A stretch of 64,000 nt of DNA, from NCBI GenBank assembly GCA_003220435.1, contig QHSL01000063.1:62001-126000 (forward strand), in the 5' to 3' direction. The translations under genes were made by a program, and so were the position numbers. This DNA is from Candidatus Rokuibacteriota bacterium (lineage in GTDB: Bacteria > Methylomirabilota > Methylomirabilia > Rokubacteriales > CSP1-6). The notes beneath the pieces were generated by a model. That model did not search any database and was not told the DNA's origin. It worked only from the letters and a program-made list of their open reading frames with translations. Positions 7,622 to 16,453 of this stretch are shown in pieces (position 1 is the first letter of the stretch; each line of letters begins with the position of its first letter).

Positions 7622-8404
7622 ATGCGCGAGCGCTTTCTGGCCATCGAGACGCCGTCCGGCCGGATGGAGACGTTCGTGACGCATCCGGAGCAGGACGGGC
7701 CCTTTCCTCCGGTCATCATCTACATGGACATCTGGGGCGTGCGCGAGGAGCTGTTCGAGATCGCCCGCCGGGTGGGGACCGTCGGCTATTACGGCCTGGT
7801 GCCCGACTTCTACTACCGCCAGGGTAAGGTGCGGCACGAGTTCCGCGACGCGCAAAACCGGATGATCTCGCTCCACGCTCTCGACGACGAGCTCAAGCAG
7901 CGCGTCACCGCGCCGGGCCGGAAGCTGTCCAACCAGATGGTCGTCGACGACACCGGCGCGATCCTCGACTTCCTGGGGCGGGCCGAGCCCGTGCGCGCGG
8001 GCGGAGTCGGCGTGATCGGCTACTGCATGGGCGGGCGGCACGTGATGGGCGCGGCCGGGCACTTCCCGGAGCGCGTCAGGGCGTCCGCGAGCCTCCACGG
8101 CACCAGCCTCGTCAGCGAAGCCGCCGACTCTCCGCACCGCCTGGTGAAGCAGTTTCGGGGTGAGCTCTACTGCGGCTTCGCGGAGTTGGATCCGTACGCG
8201 CCGATGTCGATGGTGAAGGAGCTCGACGAGCTCCTGCGCCCGTGCCCGGTCGCGTATCGCTACGCGGTCCACTCGGGCGCCCAGCACGGCTACGCGCTGC
8301 CCAACCGCGACATCTTCGACGCGCGCGCCGCGGCGCGCGACTGGGAGCTGATCTTCGCGATGTTCAACCGGCAGATTCCCGCCTACACCGCGTGGGCGCC
8401 CTGA
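7622..8404 (+). CDS. dienelactone hydrolase family protein
   Basis: 260 residues, alpha/beta-hydrolase fold. The nucleophile of this family is a cysteine in G-x-C-x-G: IGYCMGGRH is present at about residues 134-142. The acid is within AELDPYAPM and the histidine in SGAQHGYALP. The N-terminus TPSGRMETFVTHPEQDGPFPPVIIYMDIWGVREE is typical. Dienelactone hydrolases open lactones made in chlorocatechol degradation; the family is broad. No ribosome site precedes the ATG, matching a leaderless transcript. The next hydrolase gene follows after 20 bp with its own GGAGG. Confidence 0.9.
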   Translation: MRERFLAIETPSGRMETFVTHPEQDGPFPPVIIYMDIWGVREELFEIARRVGTVGYYGLVPDFYYRQGKVRHEFRDAQNRMISLHALDDELKQRVTAPGRKLSNQMVVDDTGAILDFLGRAEPVRAGGVGVIGYCMGGRHVMGAAGHFPERVRASASLHGTSLVSEAADSPHRLVKQFRGELYCGFAELDPYAPMSMVKELDELLRPCPVAYRYAVHSGAQHGYALPNRDIFDARAAARDWELIFAMFNRQIPAYTAWAP

Positions 8405-8424
8405 TGAAATAGAGCGGAGGCGAC

Positions 8425-9213
8425 ATGGACTGGATCGAGGCGAACGGTGCGAGCCTGCGGTACGACCTGAGCGGGAGCGGCAGCGAGACCGTCGTGCTGA
8501 TCCACGAGGTGGGCGGCTTGATCGAGAGCTGGGACGAGGCGGTCGGAGCGTTCCAGCGGTCGTTCCGAGTGCTGCGCTACGACCAGCGGGGCTTCGGGCT
8601 GTCCGAGAAGACGCGCGTGATCACGATGGATGTGATCGTCGCCGATCTGGCGGCGTTGCTCGACGCGCTCGGCCTGCGGGCGCCGGTGCACCTGGCCGGG
8701 TGCGCGATGGGCGCCGCGATCGCGCTCGCGTTCGCCGGGCGCCATCCCCGGCGCGTCTCCCGGGTCGTCGCCGCCAGCCCGGCCACGTGGGCGAATGCGG
8801 TCCGGGTCGGCAGCCAGAGCCGCGTGGACCAGTTCGAGCGCGACGGCGTGCGCGCGGTCGAGTCCGTGAGCCTGAGCGCATCGTATCCTGACATCGTGCG
8901 GCGCCTCGACCCCGCCCGCTTCGAACGGTTCCGCCGGCGCTGGGTCGGCAACGATCCGGCCGCGATGACGGCAATGTTGAGGATGTCGACGAATCCCGCG
9001 TTCGACCTGAGCGCCGATCTGGCGCGGATCACGGCCCCCACGCTGGTGATCGGCTGCACGCACGATGCGATCCGTACGCCGGACATGGTGGCCAAGGTCG
9101 CAGCGGCGATTCCGGGCGCCCGGTACGTCGAGGCCAACACGGGGCATTTCATGGCGGTGGAGACGCCCGATCTGTTCACCGAGCTCGCGGTTCCGTTCCT
9201 GAAGGGCGCGTGA
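8425..9213 (+). CDS. alpha/beta hydrolase (3-oxoadipate enol-lactonase-like)
   Basis: 262 residues, start set by CGGAGG eight bases upstream. The canonical fold is visible: HEVGG oxyanion turn, YDQRGFGLSEK, and LAGCAMGAAIAL, in which the nucleophile position G-x-C-x-G again has cysteine rather than serine; the Asp is near VIGCTHDAIRTP and the His in NTGHFMAVE. Cysteine in place of serine is unusual for the enol-lactonase family but common in dienelactone hydrolases. It is likely co-transcribed with the preceding dienelactone hydrolase. Confidence 0.87.
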   Translation: MDWIEANGASLRYDLSGSGSETVVLIHEVGGLIESWDEAVGAFQRSFRVLRYDQRGFGLSEKTRVITMDVIVADLAALLDALGLRAPVHLAGCAMGAAIALAFAGRHPRRVSRVVAASPATWANAVRVGSQSRVDQFERDGVRAVESVSLSASYPDIVRRLDPARFERFRRRWVGNDPAAMTAMLRMSTNPAFDLSADLARITAPTLVIGCTHDAIRTPDMVAKVAAAIPGARYVEANTGHFMAVETPDLFTELAVPFLKGA

Positions 9214-9225
9214 AACCGCGGTGGG

Positions 9226-11424
9226 CTACGCCAGGGCCTGCTTCACGCGCTCGGCCGTGAACGGCAGCGCGCGGAGTCGCTTGCCGGTTGCGTTCGCGAT
9301 CCCGTTGGCGATCGCCGCCGCCGTCGGTCCCTGTGCCCCCTCGCCGACGCCGAGGAACCGCTCGGCGGGCTGATTGAGGAGCAGGACCTCGACCTCCGGC
9401 ACGTCGGTGAAGCGGAGGATCGGATAGTCGGACCACGATCGCGTGGTCACCCGCGTGCGATCGAAGCGCACCGATTCCATCAATGTCCAGCTCGCCGATT
9501 GGATGATGCCCCCTTCGATCTGGTTGATGACTCCGTCCGGATTGACGATCTGCCCCGCATCCACGGCGGCGACGACCCGGGTGACGCTCACCCGACCGGT
9601 CTTGCGGTCGACCTCGACGTCCGCCACGATCGCGCAGTGGCAGGCGAGATTCTTGTACTTGGCGAATGCGAACCCTCGACCGCGCGTGCCGTCGCCGAGG
9701 AGCCCGGGCTGCCAGCCGGCCCGTTGCGCCGCCGCCTCGATGACCGCGCGGGCCCGCGCGTCTTTCAGGTGGCGCAGACGGAGCTCGACCGGATCGGCGC
9801 CGGCGACGAGCGCGAGCTCGTCGATGAAGGACTCGAGCGCGAACACGTTCGCGTAGCCACCGAGCGTGCGCAGCGCCGAGGTGCGCAGCGGCGCTTCGGC
9901 GATGTAGTGCTTGACCACTTTCACGTTCGGGAAGTCATAGAGCGGGATCGCGTTACGGGCCGCGCCGCCGGCCGGCTGTGGGACGTCCGCCGGGAGCACG
10001 GGCTGAAAGGCCTGGGCCAGGTGCCGGGCCGCCAAGAGATTCACACCGGCCGAGGAGCCGGGCCGGGTGCTGTGCGGGTGGCTCCACACCTCGTGAGACC
10101 AGCTGACGACGTTGCCCTGGCCGTCGACGCCACCCGAGAGCTTGATCGCCATCGCCGAGCCGTACGGCGCCCACATGAATTCGTCATCGCGCATCCACTG
10201 CAGTTTCACCGGCCGGCCGCCGGTCGCGCGCGCCACCAGGGCCGCGTCGAGCGCCACGTCGTCGGCGCCGTTGTGGCCGTAGCAGCCCGCCCCCTCGGCA
10301 TGGATGCATCGAATGTCTTGAGGGTTGAGGCCGAACACCTTGGCGAGGTCCGCCCGCAGGGGGAACACGCCCTGGCTATGGGTCCAGACGGTCAGCTTGC
10401 CGTTCTGCCAGTGCGCGACCGCGCACGACGGCCCGATCGAGCCGTGGCTCTGGTAGGGCCGCGTGTAGAGCGCCTCGAGCGTCTTCACCCGCGCCTCGGC
10501 GACCGGTGACGTTTTCTCCACCACGGTCTCTCCAGGCGCTGGCGAGCTCATCAGCCGCTGATAGAGCGCCTCGCCGGTCGGCGGCAACGACGCGGCCTCC
10601 TTCCAGCGCGCGCTCCGCGTGAGCGCTTCGCGCGCGCGAATGGCTTGCTCTTCCCGTTCCGCGGCGACGGCCAGGAAGTTCCCGTCGCGAACGACGGCGA
10701 CGACGCCGGGCAGGCGGCGTGCCGCCGCTTCGTCCACGGAGAGGAGCTGAGCGCCCGGGGAGGGCGGGCGCACGACTCGGCCGAACACCATGTTCGGCAG
10801 GCGCACGTCCTGCACATACGCCGCGCCGCCCGTGAACTTCTTCGGGATGTCGCGGCGGGCGATACTCTTGCCGACCCACTTGTGCTCGGCGGGCGGCTTG
10901 GGCTTCACCTTCGCGGTCGCCTCGCGCTTGAAATCCGTGTCGCGCGCGAGATCCCAGTACGTGACGGTCGCGCCGCCGGGCGCCGACACGGTTCCGTCGC
11001 TGACTCGCAGGTCGGTGGCGGGCACGCCGAGCTTCGCCGCCGCCGCCGAGACCAGCATGTCGCGCCCTTCCGCGCACGCGAAGCGCAGGGCGGTGCCGCT
11101 CTGCTCCACCGAGAGGCTCCCGGCGGTCTGACCCTCATTCGGAGTTCGTGCGGTGTCGCCGTGGACTATGTCGATGCGCTGGAGGTTCACGTCGAGCTCG
11201 TCGGCGGCGATCTGCGATAGGGCGGTACCGATACCCTGGCCCAGCTCGATCTTGCCGGTGAAGATCGTGACGGTACCGTTGGGCTCGATGCGCAGCCAGG
11301 CGTCGAGCATGCGGTTCGCGTTGAGGCTACCCGGCAGTCGGTCCTGGCCGAGGGCGAGTCGTGGAGCGAGCGTGAATCCGATGACGAGTCCGCCGCTTGC
11401 CTTCAGGAAGTCACGGCGGTTCAC
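9226..11424 (-). CDS. molybdopterin-binding subunit, isoquinoline 1-oxidoreductase beta type, Tat-exported
   Basis: 732 residues from the GTG at 11424, which overlaps the stop of the 2Fe-2S subunit (GTGA). The N-terminus NRRDFLKASGGLVIGFTLAPRLALG is a twin-arginine signal, as is usual for the IorB/aldehyde-dehydrogenase type that carries molybdenum cofactor to the periplasm. Molybdenum-cofactor motifs include GKIELGQGIGTALSQIAADEL, TAGSLSVEQSG and the C-terminal GVGEGAQGPTAAAIANGIANATGKR. The longer ORF start (832 residues) extends into the upstream gene. The reaction is probably hydroxylation of an N-heterocycle or aldehyde oxidation, with electrons leaving through the 2Fe-2S subunit; no cytochrome subunit is adjacent. 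Confidence 0.93.
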   Translation of the reverse strand: MNRRDFLKASGGLVIGFTLAPRLALGQDRLPGSLNANRMLDAWLRIEPNGTVTIFTGKIELGQGIGTALSQIAADELDVNLQRIDIVHGDTARTPNEGQTAGSLSVEQSGTALRFACAEGRDMLVSAAAAKLGVPATDLRVSDGTVSAPGGATVTYWDLARDTDFKREATAKVKPKPPAEHKWVGKSIARRDIPKKFTGGAAYVQDVRLPNMVFGRVVRPPSPGAQLLSVDEAAARRLPGVVAVVRDGNFLAVAAEREEQAIRAREALTRSARWKEAASLPPTGEALYQRLMSSPAPGETVVEKTSPVAEARVKTLEALYTRPYQSHGSIGPSCAVAHWQNGKLTVWTHSQGVFPLRADLAKVFGLNPQDIRCIHAEGAGCYGHNGADDVALDAALVARATGGRPVKLQWMRDDEFMWAPYGSAMAIKLSGGVDGQGNVVSWSHEVWSHPHSTRPGSSAGVNLLAARHLAQAFQPVLPADVPQPAGGAARNAIPLYDFPNVKVVKHYIAEAPLRTSALRTLGGYANVFALESFIDELALVAGADPVELRLRHLKDARARAVIEAAAQRAGWQPGLLGDGTRGRGFAFAKYKNLACHCAIVADVEVDRKTGRVSVTRVVAAVDAGQIVNPDGVINQIEGGIIQSASWTLMESVRFDRTRVTTRSWSDYPILRFTDVPEVEVLLLNQPAERFLGVGEGAQGPTAAAIANGIANATGKRLRALPFTAERVKQALA

Positions 11425-11900
11425 GACCGTCCCTCCGCCCGCAGCGCCGCCGCGGCGCGCTGCACGGCGCGGACGATGCGATTGTGCGAGGCGCATCGGC
11501 ACAGGTGACCGTTCAGCGTCTGCTTGATCTGCCGGTCGCTCGGGCGGGGATTGCGGTCGAGCAACGCCTTGGCCGACATGACCATGCCGTTGCCGCAGAA
11601 GCCGCACTGACACGCCTGCTCGTCGATGAACGCCCGCTGGAGTGGATGGAGACGGTCGACCGTGCCCAGGCCTTCGATGGTCGTGATGCGCGCCTTCGCC
11701 GCCGTCGACACCGGCGTCACACACGAGCGCGTCGGCTTACCGTCCACCAGGACGGTGCAGGCCCCGCATTGCGCGAGACCACACCCGAACTTGGGGCCGT
11801 TGAGCTCGAGATCGTTCCTCAAGACGTAGAGCAGTGGAGCGTCGGGCTCGACCGAGACTGTCTTGGTCTCACCGTTGACCCGCAGCGTGAAGTTGGCCAT
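11421..11900 (-). CDS. 2Fe-2S subunit of the isoquinoline-oxidoreductase-like enzyme
   Basis: 159 residues, start at ATG 11900 (MANFTLRVNGE). The ferredoxin-type cluster is held by C40, C45, C48 and C60 (GCGLAQCGACTVLVDG), the second cluster by C99, C102, C134 and C136 (QCGFCGNGM and HLCRCASHNRI). Its length matches IorA (about 150). The next gene, the molybdenum subunit, starts inside its stop codon. It has no signal peptide, so the complex presumably rides on the Tat signal of the large subunit, which is known for this family. Confidence 0.94.
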   Translation of the reverse strand: MANFTLRVNGETKTVSVEPDAPLLYVLRNDLELNGPKFGCGLAQCGACTVLVDGKPTRSCVTPVSTAAKARITTIEGLGTVDRLHPLQRAFIDEQACQCGFCGNGMVMSAKALLDRNPRPSDRQIKQTLNGHLCRCASHNRIVRAVQRAAAALRAEGRS

Positions 11901-11943
11901 AGTGCCCTCCGGCGTGTGGATGATACACGGGGAGGAGGCCCCT

Positions 11944-12927
11944 ATGGCGACGACGACCCTGCAACCCCTGACGGCCGATGACGTCGTGGCGCGGCTGCGG
12001 GCGCTTCGGACACGGCAGCCGGTCAAGTACTGGGCGTTCTACTCCAGCCAGCTCGGCGGGATCGTGACCGAGCCCGCACTCATGGTCATCCCGTTCGACG
12101 ATCACATGGTGCACCGCGGGCACGGCATCTTCGATACCGCGGCCATCGTGGACGGGAAGATCTACGACCTGGAGGCACACCTCGACCGGTTCGTCCGTTC
12201 GGCGCGGCTGTCGAAGCTCGAGCTTCCGCCCCGCGAGGAGATGCGCGACATCATCGTACGAACCACGGCGGCGAGCGGACGGCGAGATGGCTCCATCCGC
12301 TACTGGGCCTCCGCCGGCCCGGGGAGCCTCGGTCTCACCCCGGCCGCCGGCGCCGAGCCCGGGTTCTTCGTCATGATCTTCGCCGGGCTCGCATATCCCG
12401 ACGCCTGGTACACGCAGGGGCTCCGGCTCATGACGACGACCTACCCGATCAAGCCGCCACTCTACGCCGTGACCAAGAGCACCAACTACCTGCCCAACAT
12501 CCTCATGCAGATGGAGGCGCAGGAACACGGGCTCGACAACGGCGTCTTCATCGACGAGGCCGGCAACGTGGGTGAGAGCTCCAACATGAATGTGGCGTTC
12601 GTCACGGCGGACGGCATCCTGAAGCATCCGAAGTTCGATCACATCCTGTCCGGGTGCACGTCGCTGCGTCTGCTGGAGCTGGCCGCTACGCTGCAGACGC
12701 GGGGCCTCGTCAGCGGCATCCAGGTGTGCGACATTCCCGTGGCCGAGGCCCGAACGGCCCGGGAGATGCTGTTGATCGGCAGCTCGATCAAAGTCGCGCC
12801 GATCGTGCAGTGGGACGCGAAACCGGTCGGCGACGGCAAGCCCGGCCCCGTGGCCCGGGCCCTCCGCGAGCTGCTCGACCAGGACATGCGGTCGGGGCGG
12901 GGGCGGCTGATCGAGGTGAGCTACTGA
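11944..12927 (+). CDS. class IV aminotransferase (branched-chain/D-amino acid aminotransferase fold)
   Basis: 327 residues; the start at 11944 is supported by GGGGAGGAGG just upstream. Class IV signs are FDDHMVHRGHGIFDTAAIVDGKIYDLEAHLDRFVRSA, the catalytic lysine in AVTKSTNYLPNILMQMEAQEHGLDNGVFIDEAGNVGESSNMNVAFV, and the cofactor phosphate loop later. It could be a branched-chain aminotransferase, a D-alanine transaminase or an (R)-amine transaminase; the motifs do not decide. It is 43 bp from the divergent 2Fe-2S gene and 16 bp before a VOC gene, so it likely forms a two-gene unit. Confidence 0.9.
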   Translation: MATTTLQPLTADDVVARLRALRTRQPVKYWAFYSSQLGGIVTEPALMVIPFDDHMVHRGHGIFDTAAIVDGKIYDLEAHLDRFVRSARLSKLELPPREEMRDIIVRTTAASGRRDGSIRYWASAGPGSLGLTPAAGAEPGFFVMIFAGLAYPDAWYTQGLRLMTTTYPIKPPLYAVTKSTNYLPNILMQMEAQEHGLDNGVFIDEAGNVGESSNMNVAFVTADGILKHPKFDHILSGCTSLRLLELAATLQTRGLVSGIQVCDIPVAEARTAREMLLIGSSIKVAPIVQWDAKPVGDGKPGPVARALRELLDQDMRSGRGRLIEVSY

Positions 12928-12943
12928 CGGAAGAGGAGCCAGC

Positions 12944-13819
12944 GTGCTGACCCGCATCGATCACGTCATGATCTGCGTCCGCGACCTCGCCGCGGGTATC
13001 GACGCTTACACGCGAATCGGCTTCGACGTCCAGCCCGGCGGAACCCACGAGGGCCGGGCGACGCACAACGCGATCGCGTTCTTCCAGGACGACTACCTCG
13101 AGCTCTTGAGCTTACGCGAGGGCCAGACCATCGCGGCCGGCAGCTCCGACGCGCGCCTCGCCGAGTTCCTGGCCAAGGGCGGCGGATTCCGCTACGTCGC
13201 GTTGCAAAGTGACGACCTGGCGGCCGACGTCGCGGCGATGCGGCGGCGGGGCGTCGAGGTGAGCGAGGTCGCCGAGGGCGCGCGGCGCACGCCCGCCGGC
13301 ATGGAGCTCACATGGAAGGCCGCGTCGCTCGGGCCGAACAACGCGCTCCCGATCTTCTTCGTCCAGCACCTGACCCCGATCGAGGAGCGAAGGCGACAGT
13401 CAGGCCGGTCGAGCCGTCACCCGAACGGCGCGCTGCGCGTCGATCGCGTGTACATCGCGGTGGCCGACGTCGCCGCGGCCGCCGCGAACTACGGCCGCGT
13501 GCTCGGCATGCCCGTGCCCAAGATTCAGCGTGGCGCGGTGATCAAGGCCGACATGGCGGTCTTCGATCTCGGGCCGACGGGCCTGACCATCGCGCAGCCC
13601 GCCGAGCCCGGCCCGGCCGCCGAGGCGCTCGCGCGACGGGGGCCCGGCCCCTTCCAGGCGCTGTACCGCACGAGCGGCATGGATGTCGCGGCGCGGTTCA
13701 TGGAGAGCCACGGCGTGCCGCCGCCGGCTCGTGCCATCCGCAACACCGGGGAGCACGCGATGCTGGTGCTGCCCGAGCACGCGTGCGGCGCCTACATCGG
13801 GTTCGTCGGGCCGGCCTGA
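12944..13819 (+). CDS. VOC family protein (glyoxalase-like domain)
   Basis: 291 residues from a GTG preceded by AAGAGGAG. It opens LTRIDHVMICVRDLAAGIDAYTRIGFDVQPGGTHEGRATHNAIAFFQDDYLELLSL, which is the Glyoxalase_3 pattern (His near the start, Glu at the end of strand 4). A second module begins RVDRVYIAVADVAAAAANYGRVLGM. The family includes isomerases, dioxygenases and resistance proteins. It is co-oriented with the aminotransferase and convergent with the RidA gene. Confidence 0.85.
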   Translation: MLTRIDHVMICVRDLAAGIDAYTRIGFDVQPGGTHEGRATHNAIAFFQDDYLELLSLREGQTIAAGSSDARLAEFLAKGGGFRYVALQSDDLAADVAAMRRRGVEVSEVAEGARRTPAGMELTWKAASLGPNNALPIFFVQHLTPIEERRRQSGRSSRHPNGALRVDRVYIAVADVAAAAANYGRVLGMPVPKIQRGAVIKADMAVFDLGPTGLTIAQPAEPGPAAEALARRGPGPFQALYRTSGMDVAARFMESHGVPPPARAIRNTGEHAMLVLPEHACGAYIGFVGPA

Positions 13820-13838
13820 AGGCCTGGCGGCCGACTCG

Positions 13839-14228
13839 TCAGTCGAGGACCGCGATCCCCTCGATCTCCACCAGGAAGTGCGGCTCGGCGAGGCCCTGCA
13901 CGACGACCAGCGTGTTGGCCGGGTAGGGCGGCGCGGGGAACACCTCGTCGCGCGCGGCCGCGACCAGTGGTCGATAGCCCCAGTGAGTGATGTACGTGGT
14001 GGTCTTCACGAGATGGCGGAGGCCGCCGCCGTAGTGAGCGAGGATCGTTGCGATGTTGTCGTAGCACTGTCGCGCCTGCGCCTTCGCGTCTCCGACACCG
14101 ATGACCTTGCCTGAGACGTCCATCCCGAGCTGGCCGGCGAGGTAGAGCGTGTTGCCGGCGCGCGCCACATGAGAGTAATGGGCTTGCGGCACGTGAACGC
14201 CGGGCGGATTCCGAAGCTCGCGCTCCAT
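13839..14228 (-). CDS. RidA/YjgF/RutC-family protein
   Basis: 129 residues from the ATG at 14228, which overlaps the stop of the deaminase-like gene (ATGA). The RidA hallmarks are AGNTLYLAGQLGMD, QARQCYDNIATILAHYGGGLRHLVKTTTYITH and FPAPPYPANTLVVVQGLAEPHFLVEIEGIAV, with the expected Arg position replaced by Asn in PANTLV. RidA proteins hydrolyse reactive enamine/imine intermediates; RutC acts on aminoacrylate in pyrimidine breakdown. It is the last gene of the long minus-strand cluster that starts with an LLM monooxygenase. Confidence 0.92.
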   Translation of the reverse strand: MERELRNPPGVHVPQAHYSHVARAGNTLYLAGQLGMDVSGKVIGVGDAKAQARQCYDNIATILAHYGGGLRHLVKTTTYITHWGYRPLVAAARDEVFPAPPYPANTLVVVQGLAEPHFLVEIEGIAVLD

Positions 14229-15577
14229 CACCGAGGTGCTCCGCTGAGAGGCGCGCGGTCGCGCCTGACCAAATCGTCGAGCTCGCGATAGTCGGGCAGC
14301 TGCCGCTCGATGGCGCGGCCGTTGCGGAGCACCACCCGGTTCGCCTGGGGCCGCGAGAGCAGCTCGCTCCACGTCCGGCCCTCGAACAGCACGAGATCGG
14401 CCGGCAGTCCCGGCCCGATGCGGCCGGCTCCGCTCAAGCCCATCAGGTCGGCCGGAGTCGTCGTCACCGCGCGCGGCCAGTCGCCGTAGGGCCGGTCCAG
14501 GTGGCAGACACGCGTGGCCTCACGGAACACCTCGACCATGTCGTGGTCGCCGAAGCCGTAGAACGCGTCGCGGCAGTTGTCGCTCGCGACCGCCACCGCC
14601 ACGCGGCGCGCCGCGAATTCATGGAGGAGCGTCACGCCCCGCCAGCGCGGGGTGCGGCCGGGCACGCGGTCTTGCAGGTAGAGGTTGCACATCGGCAGGC
14701 TCACCACGCTGATCCCGGCCGCGGCCGTGAGGTCGAGCGTCTCGGTGACGACGTCGGGCGGCTGGATCGCCAGGCTGCAGCAGTGGCCGCAGACGACCCG
14801 CCCCGCGAATCGCCGCCTCACGACCGCGCGCGCGATGTGCGACAGCGCCCGCGCGCCGACGTCGCCGCTCTCGTCGCAGTGGAAGTCGACGTTCAGCCCA
14901 CGCTCGGCCGCGAGGTCCAGCAAGCGATCGAGCAGCGCGTCGATCTCCGGCGAGACGAAGACGACGGCGCCCAGAATGCCGCCGGCCGCGGCGACCTGGT
15001 TCGCCAGGTTCGTGCCCTCGGAGGCACCGAAGAGCTGAAGCGGGGCCAACGACACGGCCTGGAGCTCGATTCGCCCGGCCCACCGCTTGCGGAGCTCCTC
15101 GAACACCGGCCAGGTGATCGCGCCCTGCGGGGACATGGAATCGAGGTGAGTGCGAACCGCCCGGGTGCCGTGTGCCCAGCTGCAGCGCAGCCCGAAGTCC
15201 ATGCGGCGACGGACGTCGTCGGCCGACCAGCTCGCGGCGCGGTCCGCGGCGACCGTGCGCAGCGCGCCGGCGAAGGTGCCGTCCGGGTTCGGCGCGCGCT
15301 CCCACGTGTGTCCCTTGTCGAGGTGTGTATGTGCGTCGATCAGACAGGGCCAGACCTGCGCGCGCTGGAGGTCGACGTCGGCGTCGATCAGCGGCGACCC
15401 CGTCGGCGCCAGCACCGCGGCGATCCGAGCGTCGCGGATCGCGACGTCGACGACGGCGAGCCCGTCCGGGGAGACCGGCACGCCCGGCGGCAACCCGGTC
15501 ATCAGCGCCGCCGGCACCGTCGCGTTGCGGAGCCGGACGGCGTCGCGCTCGGGGACGGTGACGAAGCCTGCGGTCAC
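14228..15577 (-). CDS. cytosine-deaminase-like metal-dependent amidohydrolase
   Basis: 449 residues. Metal-binding motifs of the CodA branch are clear: PCLIDAHTHLDKGHTWER (H-x-H), FHCDES (the CodA-type second site), CGHCCSL and ASDNCRD for the fourth ligand Asp. The C-terminal beta-sandwich ends GLPADLVLFEGRTWSELLSRPQANRVVLRNGRAIERQ, as in cytosine deaminase and atrazine/isocytosine hydrolases. It probably removes an amino group or opens a ring in a pyrimidine-like compound. It starts just after the permease stop and ends in an ATGA overlap with ridA. Confidence 0.9.
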   Translation of the reverse strand: MTAGFVTVPERDAVRLRNATVPAALMTGLPPGVPVSPDGLAVVDVAIRDARIAAVLAPTGSPLIDADVDLQRAQVWPCLIDAHTHLDKGHTWERAPNPDGTFAGALRTVAADRAASWSADDVRRRMDFGLRCSWAHGTRAVRTHLDSMSPQGAITWPVFEELRKRWAGRIELQAVSLAPLQLFGASEGTNLANQVAAAGGILGAVVFVSPEIDALLDRLLDLAAERGLNVDFHCDESGDVGARALSHIARAVVRRRFAGRVVCGHCCSLAIQPPDVVTETLDLTAAAGISVVSLPMCNLYLQDRVPGRTPRWRGVTLLHEFAARRVAVAVASDNCRDAFYGFGDHDMVEVFREATRVCHLDRPYGDWPRAVTTTPADLMGLSGAGRIGPGLPADLVLFEGRTWSELLSRPQANRVVLRNGRAIERQLPDYRELDDLVRRDRAPLSGAPR

Positions 15578-15578
15578 G

Positions 15579-16424
15579 TCAGCTCTCGCGCCGGACGGCG
15601 CTCTCGTGCCACTTCCGGAGGATCAGGTGCGACAGCCCGGTCAGCACGAGGAAGATCAGGATCCCGCTGCACGTGATCATGAGGAGCGCCGCGAACATGC
15701 GGGGAATCTGCATCGTGTAGCCGGACTCGAGGATGCGATAGGCCAGGCCCGATTGCGATCCGCCGGTCCCGGCCACGAACTCCGCCACGACCGCGCCGAT
15801 CAACGCGAGCCCGCCGCTGATGCGCAAGCCCCCCAGGAAGTAGGGCATCGCGCTCGGCAGCCGCAGATACCAGAGGATCTGACGCCGCGAGGCGCCGTAG
15901 AGCTGCAAGAGGTTGAGCAGGTTGTGGTCCGCGCTGTTGAGGCCGAGCGTCGTGTTGGACACGATCGGGAAGAACGCGACGAGCCACGCGCAGATCAGCA
16001 GCGCGACCGGGATCGACTTGACCCAGATGATGATGAGCGGCGCGATCGCCACGATCGGCGTCACCTGGAGAATGACCGCGTAGGGAAACAGGCTCAGCTC
16101 GACCAGCTTGGACTGGGTGAACAGGATCGAGATGAGCACGCCGGCCACCGTGGCGACGAGCAGCGCCGCTCCGGTGATCGCGAGCGTCACCAAGAGCGAG
16201 GGGTAGAGCGTGCCCCAGTCGCGTACGAGCGTCTGGAACACCAGCAAGGGGCCCGGCAGGATGTAGTACGGAATGTCGTTCAGCCGGACGACCAGCTCCC
16301 AGATCACGAGCCCGGCGGCGCCGATGACGACGGGCGGGAGCACGCGGCGTGCCGCCCGAGTCAGGTCGAGCCGGCGCGGCTGGACAATCGGCGCGTCGGC
16401 CGGCACCCGGTCGACCCCGCTCAT
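15579..16424 (-). CDS. ABC transporter permease (NMT1/SsuC type)
   Basis: 281 residues. I choose the Met at 16424 (MSGVDRVPADAP) because the 349-residue ORF reads back through the pseudogene. Six membrane segments are predicted from about residue 30 on; the ATPase-contact loop is LNLLQLYGASRRQILWYLRLPSAMPYFLGGLRISGG, with the EAA-like glycine. The closest families are the permeases for sulfonates, nitrate, taurine and pyrimidine precursors. Its partners, the ATPase and binding protein, lie upstream in the same transcript, separated by a broken hydrolase gene. The deaminase starts immediately after its stop. Confidence 0.91.
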   Translation of the reverse strand: MSGVDRVPADAPIVQPRRLDLTRAARRVLPPVVIGAAGLVIWELVVRLNDIPYYILPGPLLVFQTLVRDWGTLYPSLLVTLAITGAALLVATVAGVLISILFTQSKLVELSLFPYAVILQVTPIVAIAPLIIIWVKSIPVALLICAWLVAFFPIVSNTTLGLNSADHNLLNLLQLYGASRRQILWYLRLPSAMPYFLGGLRISGGLALIGAVVAEFVAGTGGSQSGLAYRILESGYTMQIPRMFAALLMITCSGILIFLVLTGLSHLILRKWHESAVRRES

Positions 16425-16453
16425 CCTGCGCTCGACTCCCGGGCTCTCGGCGA

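Noticed and set aside
5605-7827. 740-residue plus-strand ORF
   Set aside because: Lies opposite two well-supported minus-strand genes (epimerase, LLM) and crosses the repeat; no homology features.
14501-15676. 391-residue plus-strand ORF opposite the deaminase-like gene
   Set aside because: Rich in R, A, H and D with no fold or motif; it is the antisense shadow of a high-GC gene, like 22502-24052, 32225-33667, 42471-44006 and 48268-49692.
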